64,000 bases of DNA from Synechocystis sp. PCC 6714 (GTDB taxonomy: Bacteria; Cyanobacteriota; Cyanobacteriia; Cyanobacteriales; Microcystaceae): NCBI RefSeq assembly GCF_000478825.2, contig NZ_CP007542.1:2728001-2792000 (forward strand), in the 5' to 3' direction. The notes under the pieces were generated by a model. The model did no database searches and was not told where the DNA came from. It worked only from the letters and a program-made list of their open reading frames with translations. Positions 36,706-46,700 of this stretch are shown piece by piece (position 1 is the first letter of the stretch; every line of letters starts with the position of its first letter). Made by a program: the position numbers and the translations under genes.

Positions 36706-38241
36706 CTAGTGGAGGAAATGCCGCACTCCGGTGAAAATCATCACTAAACCCAATTCATTGGCCGCTTGGATGGAATCCTTGTCCCGTAAAGATCCCCCCG
36801 GTTGAATGATGGTGGTAATGCCAGCGGCGGCGGCGGTGCGGACGGAATCGTCAAAAGGAAAAAACGCATCACTGGCTAGGCAAGCTCCCTGGGCTTCTAT
36901 CCCTGCTTGTTTAAGGGCAATTTCCACGGAGCCGACCCGATTCATTTGCCCTGCCCCTACCCCCAGGGTGGTTTTGTTTTTGGTGATGGTGATGGCGTTG
37001 GATTTAACGTGTTTGCAAACTTTCCAGGCAAAAGCTAATTCCGCCAACTCTGCCGCACTGGGTTCTTTTTCGGTCACCACCTGCCAAGTGCCGGGATCTT
37101 CCCGTTCATCGTCCGCTGACTGCACCAACAATCCCCCGGCGATCGCCTTAATGGTTTGGCTGGGGCCAGTGGCCAGATCGGAGAGGATCAATACCCGCAA
37201 ATTATTTTTCTTCGCTAAAATTTCCCGGGCTTCAGCATTACAACCAGGGGCGACAATACATTCCAAAAAGGTTTTGACCATGGCCGTCGCCGTGGGGCCG
37301 TCCAGGGGTTGATTTAGGGCCACAATGCCCCCAAAAGCGGAAGTTGCATCGGCATTAAAAGCCTTTTGATAGGCTTCTACCAATGTGGGAGCCAAGGCTA
37401 CGCCACAGGGATTGGTGTGCTTTAGAATCACTGCCGCCGGTTCACTGACATCGAATTCGTTGATAATACGCCGGGCCGCTTCCAAATCCACCAAATTGTT
37501 ATAGCTCAGTTCCTTGCCCTGGAGTTTCTCCGCCTTAGCCCAACCCGTCGCCTCCCTGCCCGTTTGATACCAACCTGCACTCTGGTGGGGATTTTCCCCG
37601 TACCGCAATGGTTGCCGCAATGTACCGCTAATGCCAAATCGGGCCGCACTATCCCCGCTTAAGGTACTGAAATAATTGGCGATCGCCTGGTCATAGGCAT
37701 TGGTCAGGGCAAAGGCTTCCCCGGCAAATTGTTGGCGCAAAGCCAAGGGAATTTCTCCCTCTTCTTGCAAGGCCCCTAGATAGGCTTCGTACTGGTTAGG
37801 GTTGGTAAGGACAGTGGTATGGGCGAAGTTTTTCGCCGTCGCTCGAATCATGGCCGGCCCACCAATATCAATCTGTTCCACTGCCTCGGCAACGGTGACC
37901 CCCGGTTTAGCAATGGTGGCTTCAAAGGGATAAAGATTAACCACCACCAAATCTAAAGGCCGAATATCGTTGGCTTGTAAATCCGCCTGGTCGCTGGGCA
38001 AATCCCGCCGGGCTAAAATGCCCCCATGGATGCGGGGATGTAACGTTTTGACCCGTCCACCCAAAATTTCCGGCGCCCCGGTGTAATCACTCACTTTAGT
38101 GACGGGAACCCCTGCTTCTTTGAGGGTTTTGGCCGTACCACCACTACTGATCAGGTCAAACTGAAATTCATCCACTAGCCGTCGGGCCAGTTCCACAATG
38201 CCACTTTTGTCGGACACACTCAGCAGGGCTAAACGGGCCAT
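36706..38241 (-). CDS. purH: Bifunctional AICAR transformylase / IMP cyclohydrolase
   Basis: PurH performs the last two steps of IMP synthesis. The 511-residue protein has the N-terminal MGS-like cyclohydrolase domain (LISSGGTAKTLKEAGVPVTKV, KTLHPRIHGGILARR, DLVVVNLYPF) and the transformylase domain (RYGENPHQSAGWY, ILKHTNPCGVA, SNAITITKNKTTLGVGAGQMN). The end GLVMIFTGVRHFLH is the usual C-terminus. All parts of a full-length enzyme are present. Confidence 0.96.
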   Translation of the reverse strand: MARLALLSVSDKSGIVELARRLVDEFQFDLISSGGTAKTLKEAGVPVTKVSDYTGAPEILGGRVKTLHPRIHGGILARRDLPSDQADLQANDIRPLDLVVVNLYPFEATIAKPGVTVAEAVEQIDIGGPAMIRATAKNFAHTTVLTNPNQYEAYLGALQEEGEIPLALRQQFAGEAFALTNAYDQAIANYFSTLSGDSAARFGISGTLRQPLRYGENPHQSAGWYQTGREATGWAKAEKLQGKELSYNNLVDLEAARRIINEFDVSEPAAVILKHTNPCGVALAPTLVEAYQKAFNADATSAFGGIVALNQPLDGPTATAMVKTFLECIVAPGCNAEAREILAKKNNLRVLILSDLATGPSQTIKAIAGGLLVQSADDEREDPGTWQVVTEKEPSAAELAELAFAWKVCKHVKSNAITITKNKTTLGVGAGQMNRVGSVEIALKQAGIEAQGACLASDAFFPFDDSVRTAAAAGITTIIQPGGSLRDKDSIQAANELGLVMIFTGVRHFLH

Positions 38242-38300
38242 TGCCTTCTCCTCTTGGTAATTTTTCCATCCCCCATTATCCCCCAGGAGTTTCGTCTGCC

Positions 38301-39119
38301 CTAAACTTTCCCTAGACTAGGCGGTTGGAAGTGATACACCGCCTCGATCGCCTGGCGACAACCATCGGCCAGACAATTGAGTAAAACCTCTCCTTTTTCC
38401 CTAGTGGCTACGGTGGCATCCCCCATCACCCCACTGCGACTAACTTCTTTAGTCAACCAGGCAAAGGGCAAACTTCCCTCCATGCTCAGCAGTTCTCCGT
38501 CGGCGGGAATGCCCTGGGGAAACTCCTTAACTAAACGATTTTCCCGGACCAGCTCCGGCCAGAGGGCCATCATCAAACTGGTTTCCGCGTCCCCCGCATG
38601 GATGCCATGGGTCATTTCTTTTTTGGTGAGTACATCCGCCGCACAGTGGGGCATCCGCCAGGTAAAAAAGGGGAAAATTTGTAGGTCTGGATAAATTTGG
38701 TGCAGATCCCTGGCCGCAATTTCCAACACCTGAATCTGACCACCGTGGGAATTGAGCAGAATCCATTTACGAAAACCTGATTGATACAAACTAGCCGCTA
38801 CTTCCCTGAGAATACCCAACAAGGTTTCCGCTCCGAGGGTAATGACCCCAGGAAAACCTATGTGTTCATTGGATTTTCCATAGTACAAAGTCGGGAGCAC
38901 GTAGGCGGGAATTTCCGTTGTTAAAGTCTGTAATGCTTTACCCAAAACCCCTTCAGAAATGGCCGCATCCACCATCAATGGTAAATGGGGGCCATGCTGT
39001 TCAATGGAACCCAGGGGTTGAATAATAATGGTTTTGTCCTTATCAGGCAGAGCCTCAATGTCCGTCCAAGTTAGGTAAGCAAAATAACGCTGGGGGGGAA
39101 TGGCCGCGGGATGGAGCAT
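38301..39119 (-). CDS. Creatininase-family amidohydrolase
   Basis: The family contains creatinine amidohydrolase and MftE- or ArfB-like enzymes that open cyclic amides with a metal pair. Visible metal-binding motifs are PLGSIEQHGPHLPLMVDA (E and H), LLNSHGGQIQ, and HAGDAETSLMM near residue 175. At 272 residues it is usual size. The substrate in cyanobacteria is unknown; creatinine itself is unlikely. The gene lies 59 bp downstream of the purH start region but is a separate unit on the same strand, and a histidine-kinase gene follows after ~150 bp. Confidence 0.85.
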   Translation of the reverse strand: MLHPAAIPPQRYFAYLTWTDIEALPDKDKTIIIQPLGSIEQHGPHLPLMVDAAISEGVLGKALQTLTTEIPAYVLPTLYYGKSNEHIGFPGVITLGAETLLGILREVAASLYQSGFRKWILLNSHGGQIQVLEIAARDLHQIYPDLQIFPFFTWRMPHCAADVLTKKEMTHGIHAGDAETSLMMALWPELVRENRLVKEFPQGIPADGELLSMEGSLPFAWLTKEVSRSGVMGDATVATREKGEVLLNCLADGCRQAIEAVYHFQPPSLGKV

Positions 39120-39270
39120 GGTCTAGCTTTTAGGTATTCTTTAACCTTAACTAAATTTGTTGGTCTTGTCGGCCCTGTGCCTTTATGGCCAAAGTCTCCG
39201 TAACATCAACAACGTTTACTCACCAAAGAATTTTTGTCGGCACGATTAGCAATTTTCACTGGTTTCATGG

Positions 39271-40584
39271 TCAGATTGAATCACTTTTTCTGGATTTTTT
39301 TAGGGGAAGAATAGCAGAAAAACGACTACCAATCCCAGGAGTTGAAGTTAATTCAATGTCACCGCCATGGAGTTGGGCCAAACGACGGGAAAGGGCTAAT
39401 CCTAGGCCAGTACCTTTTTCAGCAAAACCAGGGGGATGGTAAAATTGTTTGAACGGCTGGAATAAATTCTTTTGATCTGTTGGGCTAATGCCGATGCCAG
39501 TGTCAATCACAGAAAAGATTAGTGCTTTTTCCTTGGCTTCCACGGTAAGGGTGACGCTCCCTTGGGGAGTAAATTTAATGCCGTTGGAGAGGAGATTGAT
39601 TAGGATTTGTTTCCATCTTTTTTGGTCCACATAGCAAAAATCAACCCCGTCAGCAATTTCTAAATTTAAATCCAGTTGTTTTTCTTTAGCTTTAGTGTGC
39701 ACCATGGAAATCACCGAAAGGCACAGGTCTTCCACTGCCACTAATTCGCAGAATAACTCTTCACAATTGGCCTCAATTTTAGACAGATCAAGAAAGTCAT
39801 TTACCAGAGATAGTAAATGATCGGCAGAGTTTAAAATTCCCCCCACATATTGATGTTGTTTAGGGTTTAAATTGCCATAGAGTTCATCCTCCAACATCCG
39901 GGCAAAACCGATAATTGCGCTGAGAGGTGTTCTAAATTCATGGTGGATGTGGCTTAGGTTCATCACCATGGGGGAATGGCGTTGGTCGGAGTCACAATTT
40001 TCCCTGGAAGACCATACTTTTGTCGTATTCCGGTGCTGGTAGGCAAACACTTTTCCCACTTCTTGTAAAAAAAAGTATTGATCAAGGTTCCATTGACCAT
40101 TGGGTAACCCCAAGCAAATACCTCCCACATATTGATCCTGTTTAAAGACGGGTAATAAAAGATAGGGCAAACTACCATTAACTGACCCTAAGTTATGGGA
40201 GGAAGCAACATTGTCCACAGTTAACGATCGCCAGTCCCAGTTAAAGTCCGTTACTAAAATCTTTCCCCCTTGAAAATCTTGCTGGCGATCGCCGATAAAT
40301 TTCTGACAGTTTTCTGGCACCGACCATGGGGGAGGCCCAGATTGGAGAGCAATGGAAACGGTGGGGAAAGTTTCAGCTTTGTCTGAATCAACACCTAGAT
40401 ACCAATAATAAATTTCCGTTGCCGGGATAATGCTCAAAATTAATCTAGATATGGATTGCTCGAATCCATGCCCTGTTGTTGGCAAATCTTTGCTGATGGG
40501 GGCATCGGGACCCATAGTCATGATCAGAGCAAAAAAATATTGGTGCCATGAAGCGTACTCGGCGATCGTATCTATATTAACCAA
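39271..40584 (-). CDS. Two-component sensor histidine kinase with GAF-like sensor
   Basis: This 437-residue protein has an N-terminal GAF-like sensor (residues ~30-195: ILSIIPATEIYYWYLGVDSD, PYLLLPVFKQDQYVGGICLG), no membrane helix, then the phospho-acceptor domain SHIHHEFRTPLSAIIGFA (H-box), N-box ILINLLSNGIKF, G1 DTGIGI and G2 GTGLGLALSR. It should act in the cytoplasm. No response regulator is adjacent, so its partner is unknown. A start at codon 23 (MTMGPDAPI) is also possible. Confidence 0.9.
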   Translation of the reverse strand: MVNIDTIAEYASWHQYFFALIMTMGPDAPISKDLPTTGHGFEQSISRLILSIIPATEIYYWYLGVDSDKAETFPTVSIALQSGPPPWSVPENCQKFIGDRQQDFQGGKILVTDFNWDWRSLTVDNVASSHNLGSVNGSLPYLLLPVFKQDQYVGGICLGLPNGQWNLDQYFFLQEVGKVFAYQHRNTTKVWSSRENCDSDQRHSPMVMNLSHIHHEFRTPLSAIIGFARMLEDELYGNLNPKQHQYVGGILNSADHLLSLVNDFLDLSKIEANCEELFCELVAVEDLCLSVISMVHTKAKEKQLDLNLEIADGVDFCYVDQKRWKQILINLLSNGIKFTPQGSVTLTVEAKEKALIFSVIDTGIGISPTDQKNLFQPFKQFYHPPGFAEKGTGLGLALSRRLAQLHGGDIELTSTPGIGSRFSAILPLKKSRKSDSI

Positions 40585-40642
40585 TTATCTTGATTTCCGT
40601 TCATTATCCCTCCCCTAGCCGCTTTTCCTAAAGAGCGAATGA

Positions 40643-40672
40643 AAAACAAAAAAACCGCCCCCGGAGGGACGG
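40643..40672 (-). terminator. Intrinsic terminator of the S-layer gene
   Basis: On the minus strand CCGTCCC, loop TCCG and GGGGCGG form a 7-bp stem with one G-U pair, followed by a run of eight or more T residues interrupted once. It lies about 60 bp after the stop codon of the S-layer gene and 58 bp before the histidine-kinase start, so it should insulate that gene from S-layer transcription. Confidence 0.8.
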
Positions 40673-40731
40673 CTGTAACTAAATCTGTTTATTCAGTTTA
40701 GGTAAACTACACCAAACTAAGCTTCGATATA

Positions 40732-43700
40732 TTAAACATTGAATTGACGAACCTCGAAGTTTTCAGTGAGAGGAATTGCACCACCGAAGGTACCGGTAAT
40801 ACCGGTGATTTCCGCGAGGAAATCATCTTGGGTGTTAACTTCACCGACGCCATCGTTGATGAACAAGAACTGACGTCCTGCCAAAGCTCCAGATGTAACA
40901 TTGATTTGCTGCATCTGAAGGTTGGAAGCCGTAACACCAGCAAAGGCGAAGAATGGGAAGCCCACTTGGGGAACAAATACGGGGGCACCACCAGAGCTAG
41001 ATGCCGTTGTATTTGTCACTGCCTCAAATACGTTGTTCAAATTATTCGCGAAGGCGTTGGTCACCGTCGGAGCAATATTGAAGGTAGTACCATTGACAGC
41101 GATTGGGGAGGGAACAAGGGGCACAAAGGGCAGGGGAGACCAACCAATCACCGTCTCAGCAGGAGTAGCCTGGAGGTTGAGGTTAGCCAAGAAGTTCCCC
41201 GCACCAGAAGCAAAGACAAACTGGTCATTGATGGTGTTGAAACCAGTGATAACGTCAACATTAGCGCCGTTACGGGCTGCGTTTTCGGAAGCACCGTTCA
41301 TGTACCAGAGTTCATTGTTGCCGTTGAGACCTTCCCCAAAGGGATCGGTGATGTTGTTGCCAAGAAGAATGGTGTCTATGCCGCCACCACCGTAATAGAT
41401 GTCGTCACCTTTACCACCATCTAGTAGGTCTTCACCACCAGCCAGGCTGAATTTGGCAGCGTTGGAAAGGCTAACAAGGTTAGCATCGCCGAAGTCCGCA
41501 CCGTCATCAATTCGGAAGGCAAAGTCACCAACCAACAGGTCTTCACCATCGCCACCAAGAATAGTGTCGTTACCGCCAATTAGGGTGAGTTTGGTGACAG
41601 TTGCAAGGGTAGGAAGATTGTCCGTGCGGAAGAACAAGTCACCAAAGATATTGTTACCAGCATCGCCACCAATGATGAAATCGTTGCCGACAGTAACATC
41701 ACCAGTATCTAGATCAAATTTACCGAACTTCAATCCATTAATAGTGAGGTCGTCAGAGTCAACAAAGGCATCACCAAATAGGAATTCACGGTTGATGGCT
41801 TGACTTACTATCAGGTCATTGCCACCGAACAGGGTGTAATCGGTCAGGGTCACTAACCCGCCAGAACTGATCGACAAGTCACCAAAGATGTTGTTACCAC
41901 CATCGCCGGTACCTCCCTCAATGATGTCGTCACCACCGGTAAGGGTACTGTTAGTAATTGTGACCGTGCCAGCGCCGATCATGACATCACCGGCAATTTC
42001 GTCACTGCCGATACCGCCGACAATACTGTCGATACCACCAGTAAGGGTGCTGTTCGTAATAGTGACAGAGCCAGCACCAATCATCAGGTCACCAGCAATT
42101 TCATCATTGCCGGAACCACCGTCGATGAAGTCGTTTCCACCGGTAAAGCTACTGCCCGTAATGGTGACTGCACCAGCACCAAGCCTTACATCACCGGTGA
42201 TTTCATCATCATCAGCACCGCCGAGAATACTGTCATTTCCGCCGATAACGGAGCTATTGGTGATTGTGATGTTCCCGGCGCCAATCCAGAGGTCACCAGC
42301 GATTTCGTCTTCCCCAGTACCGCCATCAATGGTGTCATTGCCACCAGCAAAAGCAAGACCATTTGCATTAACCGCAGCACCGCCGAGGCGCAGATCGCCG
42401 ACTAGTTCGTCGTCATCAGCACCACCACTGATGATGTCATCACCAAGACCGCCATCGATTTCATCTTCACCAATGCCACCAGATAGAGTGTCATCGTCAA
42501 GACTACCAATGATGGTGTCATCACCCACGTTGCCCACAACTGTAAAACCGAAGGTGGGAGGAGGAGTCGCAATAGTGTTAGCGTCAGACAAGTCGACAAG
42601 AAGGCCAAGAGGACTAGCAATCTCTAGATTTGCGGTTCCCTTATTCCATGTACCGTTGATGCCACCAGTAGCCACAAAATCGCCTACTACGGCAATGTTG
42701 GCAATGGCATTCACAGAAACTTGGAAGCGGTCGTCGTCGGGATTTGTGCTGTTGCCCAGGTCGCCGATGAAGTCAATACCAGCATCAACAATAAACAGGT
42801 CAGCACCTTCGTCACCGAACATGGTGTCGTCACCTTCGCCGCCGGTCAGGGTGTCGTCGCCGTCACCACCAATCAGGAAATCATCGTCGTCACCACCAGA
42901 GAGGACATCATCACCAGCCGCACCAACGAGAGTATCCTCGCCGTCGCCACCGAAGAAGCTAACGTCGCCGATGCCAGTCATAACGATGAGGTCATCGCCA
43001 TCATCGCCAAAGGCAATGTGATCGCCATCGCCACTGAGCAAGATTTCATCATCACCAGATCCACCGGTGACAAAGTGACCACCGAAGGACAGAACATCAC
43101 CGCTAATATCAATGACGTCATTGCCTTCGCCACCATTGACTGTATGACCAGCAAAATCAAATCCGCCAACTGCCTGAGCATCGCCGCTAATATCAATGAT
43201 GTCATCACCATCACCACCATCAACGCTGTGACCAGCGAAGGCATCACCAAGTGCAGAGAAAGCGATAGCATCGCCACTAATGTCAATGATGTCACCACCA
43301 CCACCACCATCAACGCTGTGGCCAGCGACCGCAACATCGCCTATAAGAGCAGTTGAAGCATCAGCATTACCAGTAATCAAAACAATGTCATCATCATCGC
43401 CGGCATCAACTACGTGACCAGCTTCGGAGTTGATCGCAATGGCATTACCACTGATGTCGATTAAGTCTTCACCTTTACCACCGAAGACAACGTGCCCAGC
43501 AGACGAGCCAATGGCATCACCTTCAATGATGATAATGTCGTCACCATCACCACCAACTTCAGCAAAGACGCCACCACCGATATCAAAGCCGTTGACAACG
43601 TGACCAGCAATGGGGCCATCAGCAACACCTGTGAGAAGAATAAAGTCGTCTCCCTCACCACCAATAACGGTGTGACCAGCATCAAATGCGCTAAATGCGT

Positions 43701-46700
43701 CACCAGTGATAGTTAATAAATCATCGCCGGCACCACCATCGAGAATGTGACCAGCGGTTAGAGCGTCCCGAGAGATGGAAATCACATCGTCGCCGGAGCC
43801 ACTCAGGAAGAGCATGTCACCGCCAGGAGTATCAACGAAGGCATTCAAATCACCTTCGAAGTTAGAAGCATCAACAACGGTGGTAGAGCTTATGAGGGAA
43901 GTAGCCAGAGTGAGATTTTCATTTCCAGTGATGCCGATGAATTCAACTGCGACAATGCCGTCAATTTCTACCGTGTTGGTAATGCCTTTCGACGTGGTGC
44001 TAACACCAGACTGAATAAGCAAGTTTTCATAGCCACCTGTACCAGAGAAGTCACTGACATTAACGCGGGTATTGCCACCTTTGCTAGCTGTAACTTGGTC
44101 AAGGGTTAGCCCCAGAACATCATCATCCCCAGCGAGGAAAGGATCACCAATGGTAACGTTGACATCATCACCAAAGAAGTAATTCTGAACGGTAATGGTT
44201 TCCAGAGTGCTTTGGAGATCAACGATAGAAAAGTCGCCGTTGACACTACCACTGGCTTTCAGATTCTTCACATCTGTGACGGTAACGCCACCGGGATTAT
44301 TCGCAAAGATAAAAAGGTCATCTTGGAGCAAAGTGACGTTGAGGTCTTCCACCCCTTTCATCTGCAATTGGACTAGGTTACTGCCAAAGGTACTTGCCAC
44401 CCAGCTCACGGTCAGGCTTGTATCTTCACCAATACCAGTCAATCTGTCGCCGGTGTTTAAAGTATTTGCAGTGAGACCACCGATGGCCAACTCAGGAGCA
44501 GCAATGAACGTTGTGGCAGAAACGATGTCATTACCAATGGTGAGGTTAACAATACTGCCATCACCGGGACCATCCAGAATAGCGAGACCACCTAGGTCAA
44601 ACACAGCACCGGCAGCGGAACCGGAGATGGTAACAACAACGCTGAACCCTTCAGTCAACTCAGCAATACCGTCCAGGAAGGGAGAGTAATCGACGGATGC
44701 CGAAAGCTCACCAGCAGGAATAATCACCGTAATGGGATTGAACTGACCACCAATGAAGTCGTTCGTGTTGGACTCATCGGTGCCAGTGTCAGGAGCCGTG
44801 GGGTCACCAGGAGTCAAGAAGAAGGTTACGGTTGTATCTGTTGCCTGAGCTTCGCTCAAAGTAACGAGAATTTCAGTTACGGAACCCTCATTCACCTGGG
44901 GACGGGAAGCCGTAATGTCAACGGTGGTGAAGGTAAAGTCAGCGGCATTAATGGCATTCTGAACCAAGATCTGTTGTTCGTCAGAAACAATGCCGAGATT
45001 ACCTGGAGCATTGGTCAACTCATAGCCAGTGGAATCAATCAACAACTGGGAAGGAGCATCAGTGAGATTAGCCAAAGTGTCGGCAATGGCATAAATGCCG
45101 TCGAAATTGCCCAGACCTTGCAGAGTTTCAGCACCGGCAACGGTCACACCTACACCGGGGTCAGATAGGGAAACACTGGTGGCATCCAGTACCACAGGGG
45201 AAGAAGCGTCAGCCAAAATATTCGCCGAAGTATCTTCAATCGCGTAAACACCATCAAACCCAGGAATACCCAGAAGAACTTCAGCCTCAGCAATGGTAAC
45301 GGGAGTACCAGCATTGGACAGTTCAACACTGGTGGCATTAAGGACCGCAGGGGTAGTAGCGGCAGCCAAAATGTTGGCAGAGGTATCTTGGATGTGGTAG
45401 GGACCAACGAAGTTGCCCAAACCTTGGAGGGTTTCGGCACCGTCAACAGTTACAGGTACACCGGGGTCAGACAGAGTCACGCTATCAGCATCCAGTACCG
45501 CACCAGTGGTGGCAGCAGCAAGAATAGCAGCGGAGGTGTCTTCGATGTTGTAGGGACCAACAAAGTTGCCCAAACCTTGGAGGGTTTCGGCACCGTCAAC
45601 AGTTACAGGTACACCGGGGTTGGATAGCTCCACACTTGTGGCATCAAGCACCGCAGGGGTAGTAGCCGCCGCCAGAATGTTGGCGGAAGTATCTTCAATG
45701 TGGTAGGGACCTTCAAAGTTACCTAGACCTTGGAGAGTTTGGGCACCAGCAACACTTACGGGTACGCCGGGGTTGGATAGCTCCACACTTGTGGCATCAA
45801 GCACCGCAGGGGTAGTAGCCGCCGCCAGAATGTTGGCGGAAGTATCTTCAATGTGGTAGGGACCTTCAAAGTTACCTAGACCTTGGAGAGTTTGGGCACC
45901 AGCAACACTTACGGGTACGCCGGGATCGGATAGGATGACACTCTCGGCGTTGAGTACTGCAGCGGAGGTGGCATTACCCAAGATGGCAGCGGAAGTGTCT
46001 TCGATGTTGTAGGGACCACCAAAGTTACCAAGATCTTGCAGGGTTTTTGCATCGCCAACGGTTATGGCCACATCGGGGTCAGACAGAGTTACGCTGGTGG
46101 CATCGAGGACCGCAGGGGACGTAGCAGCGCCCAGAATGTTAGCGGAGGTGTCCTCAATCGCATAGGGACCTTCAAAGTTACCCAAGCCCTGGAGAACTTC
46201 AGCATCAGCAACTGTTACGGGAACCGAGGAATTGGACAGGGTAACGCTGTCAGCACCGAGCACTGCGGGAGAAGTAGCCGCTGCCAGGATGTTGGCAGAA
46301 GTATCCAGAATGTTGTAGGCACCACCAAAATTCCCTAGTCCCTGAAGAACTTCGGCATCAGCAACAGTTATTCCCACAAAGGGATTAGAAAGAACTACAC
46401 TGTCAGCACCAAGTACTGCGGTGGAGGTTGCCGCCGCCAAGATATTGGCGGAAGTGTCCAGGATGTTATAAGGACCCTCGAAGTTACCCAAGCCTTGGAG
46501 AGTTTCAGCGCCGGCAACGGTAACGGGGGCAGATGGGTTGGACAGAATGATGGTGTCAGCACCCAGAAGTACAGGAGAAGTGGCGGCAGCCAAGATATTG
46601 GCAGAGGTATCGGCAATATTGTAGGGACCCTCAAAATTTCCTAAGCCCTGAAGAACTCCAGCTTCAGCGACAGTGACGGGAGTGGAGGGATTAGACAATA

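Noticed and set aside
41888-43021. Long plus-strand frame (377 aa, Ser/Pro-rich) inside the S-layer gene, and a similar one at 40744-41424
   Set aside because: These are shadows of a highly repetitive, biased coding sequence on the other strand. They have no start signal, and the translations are low-complexity artefacts of the RTX codons.
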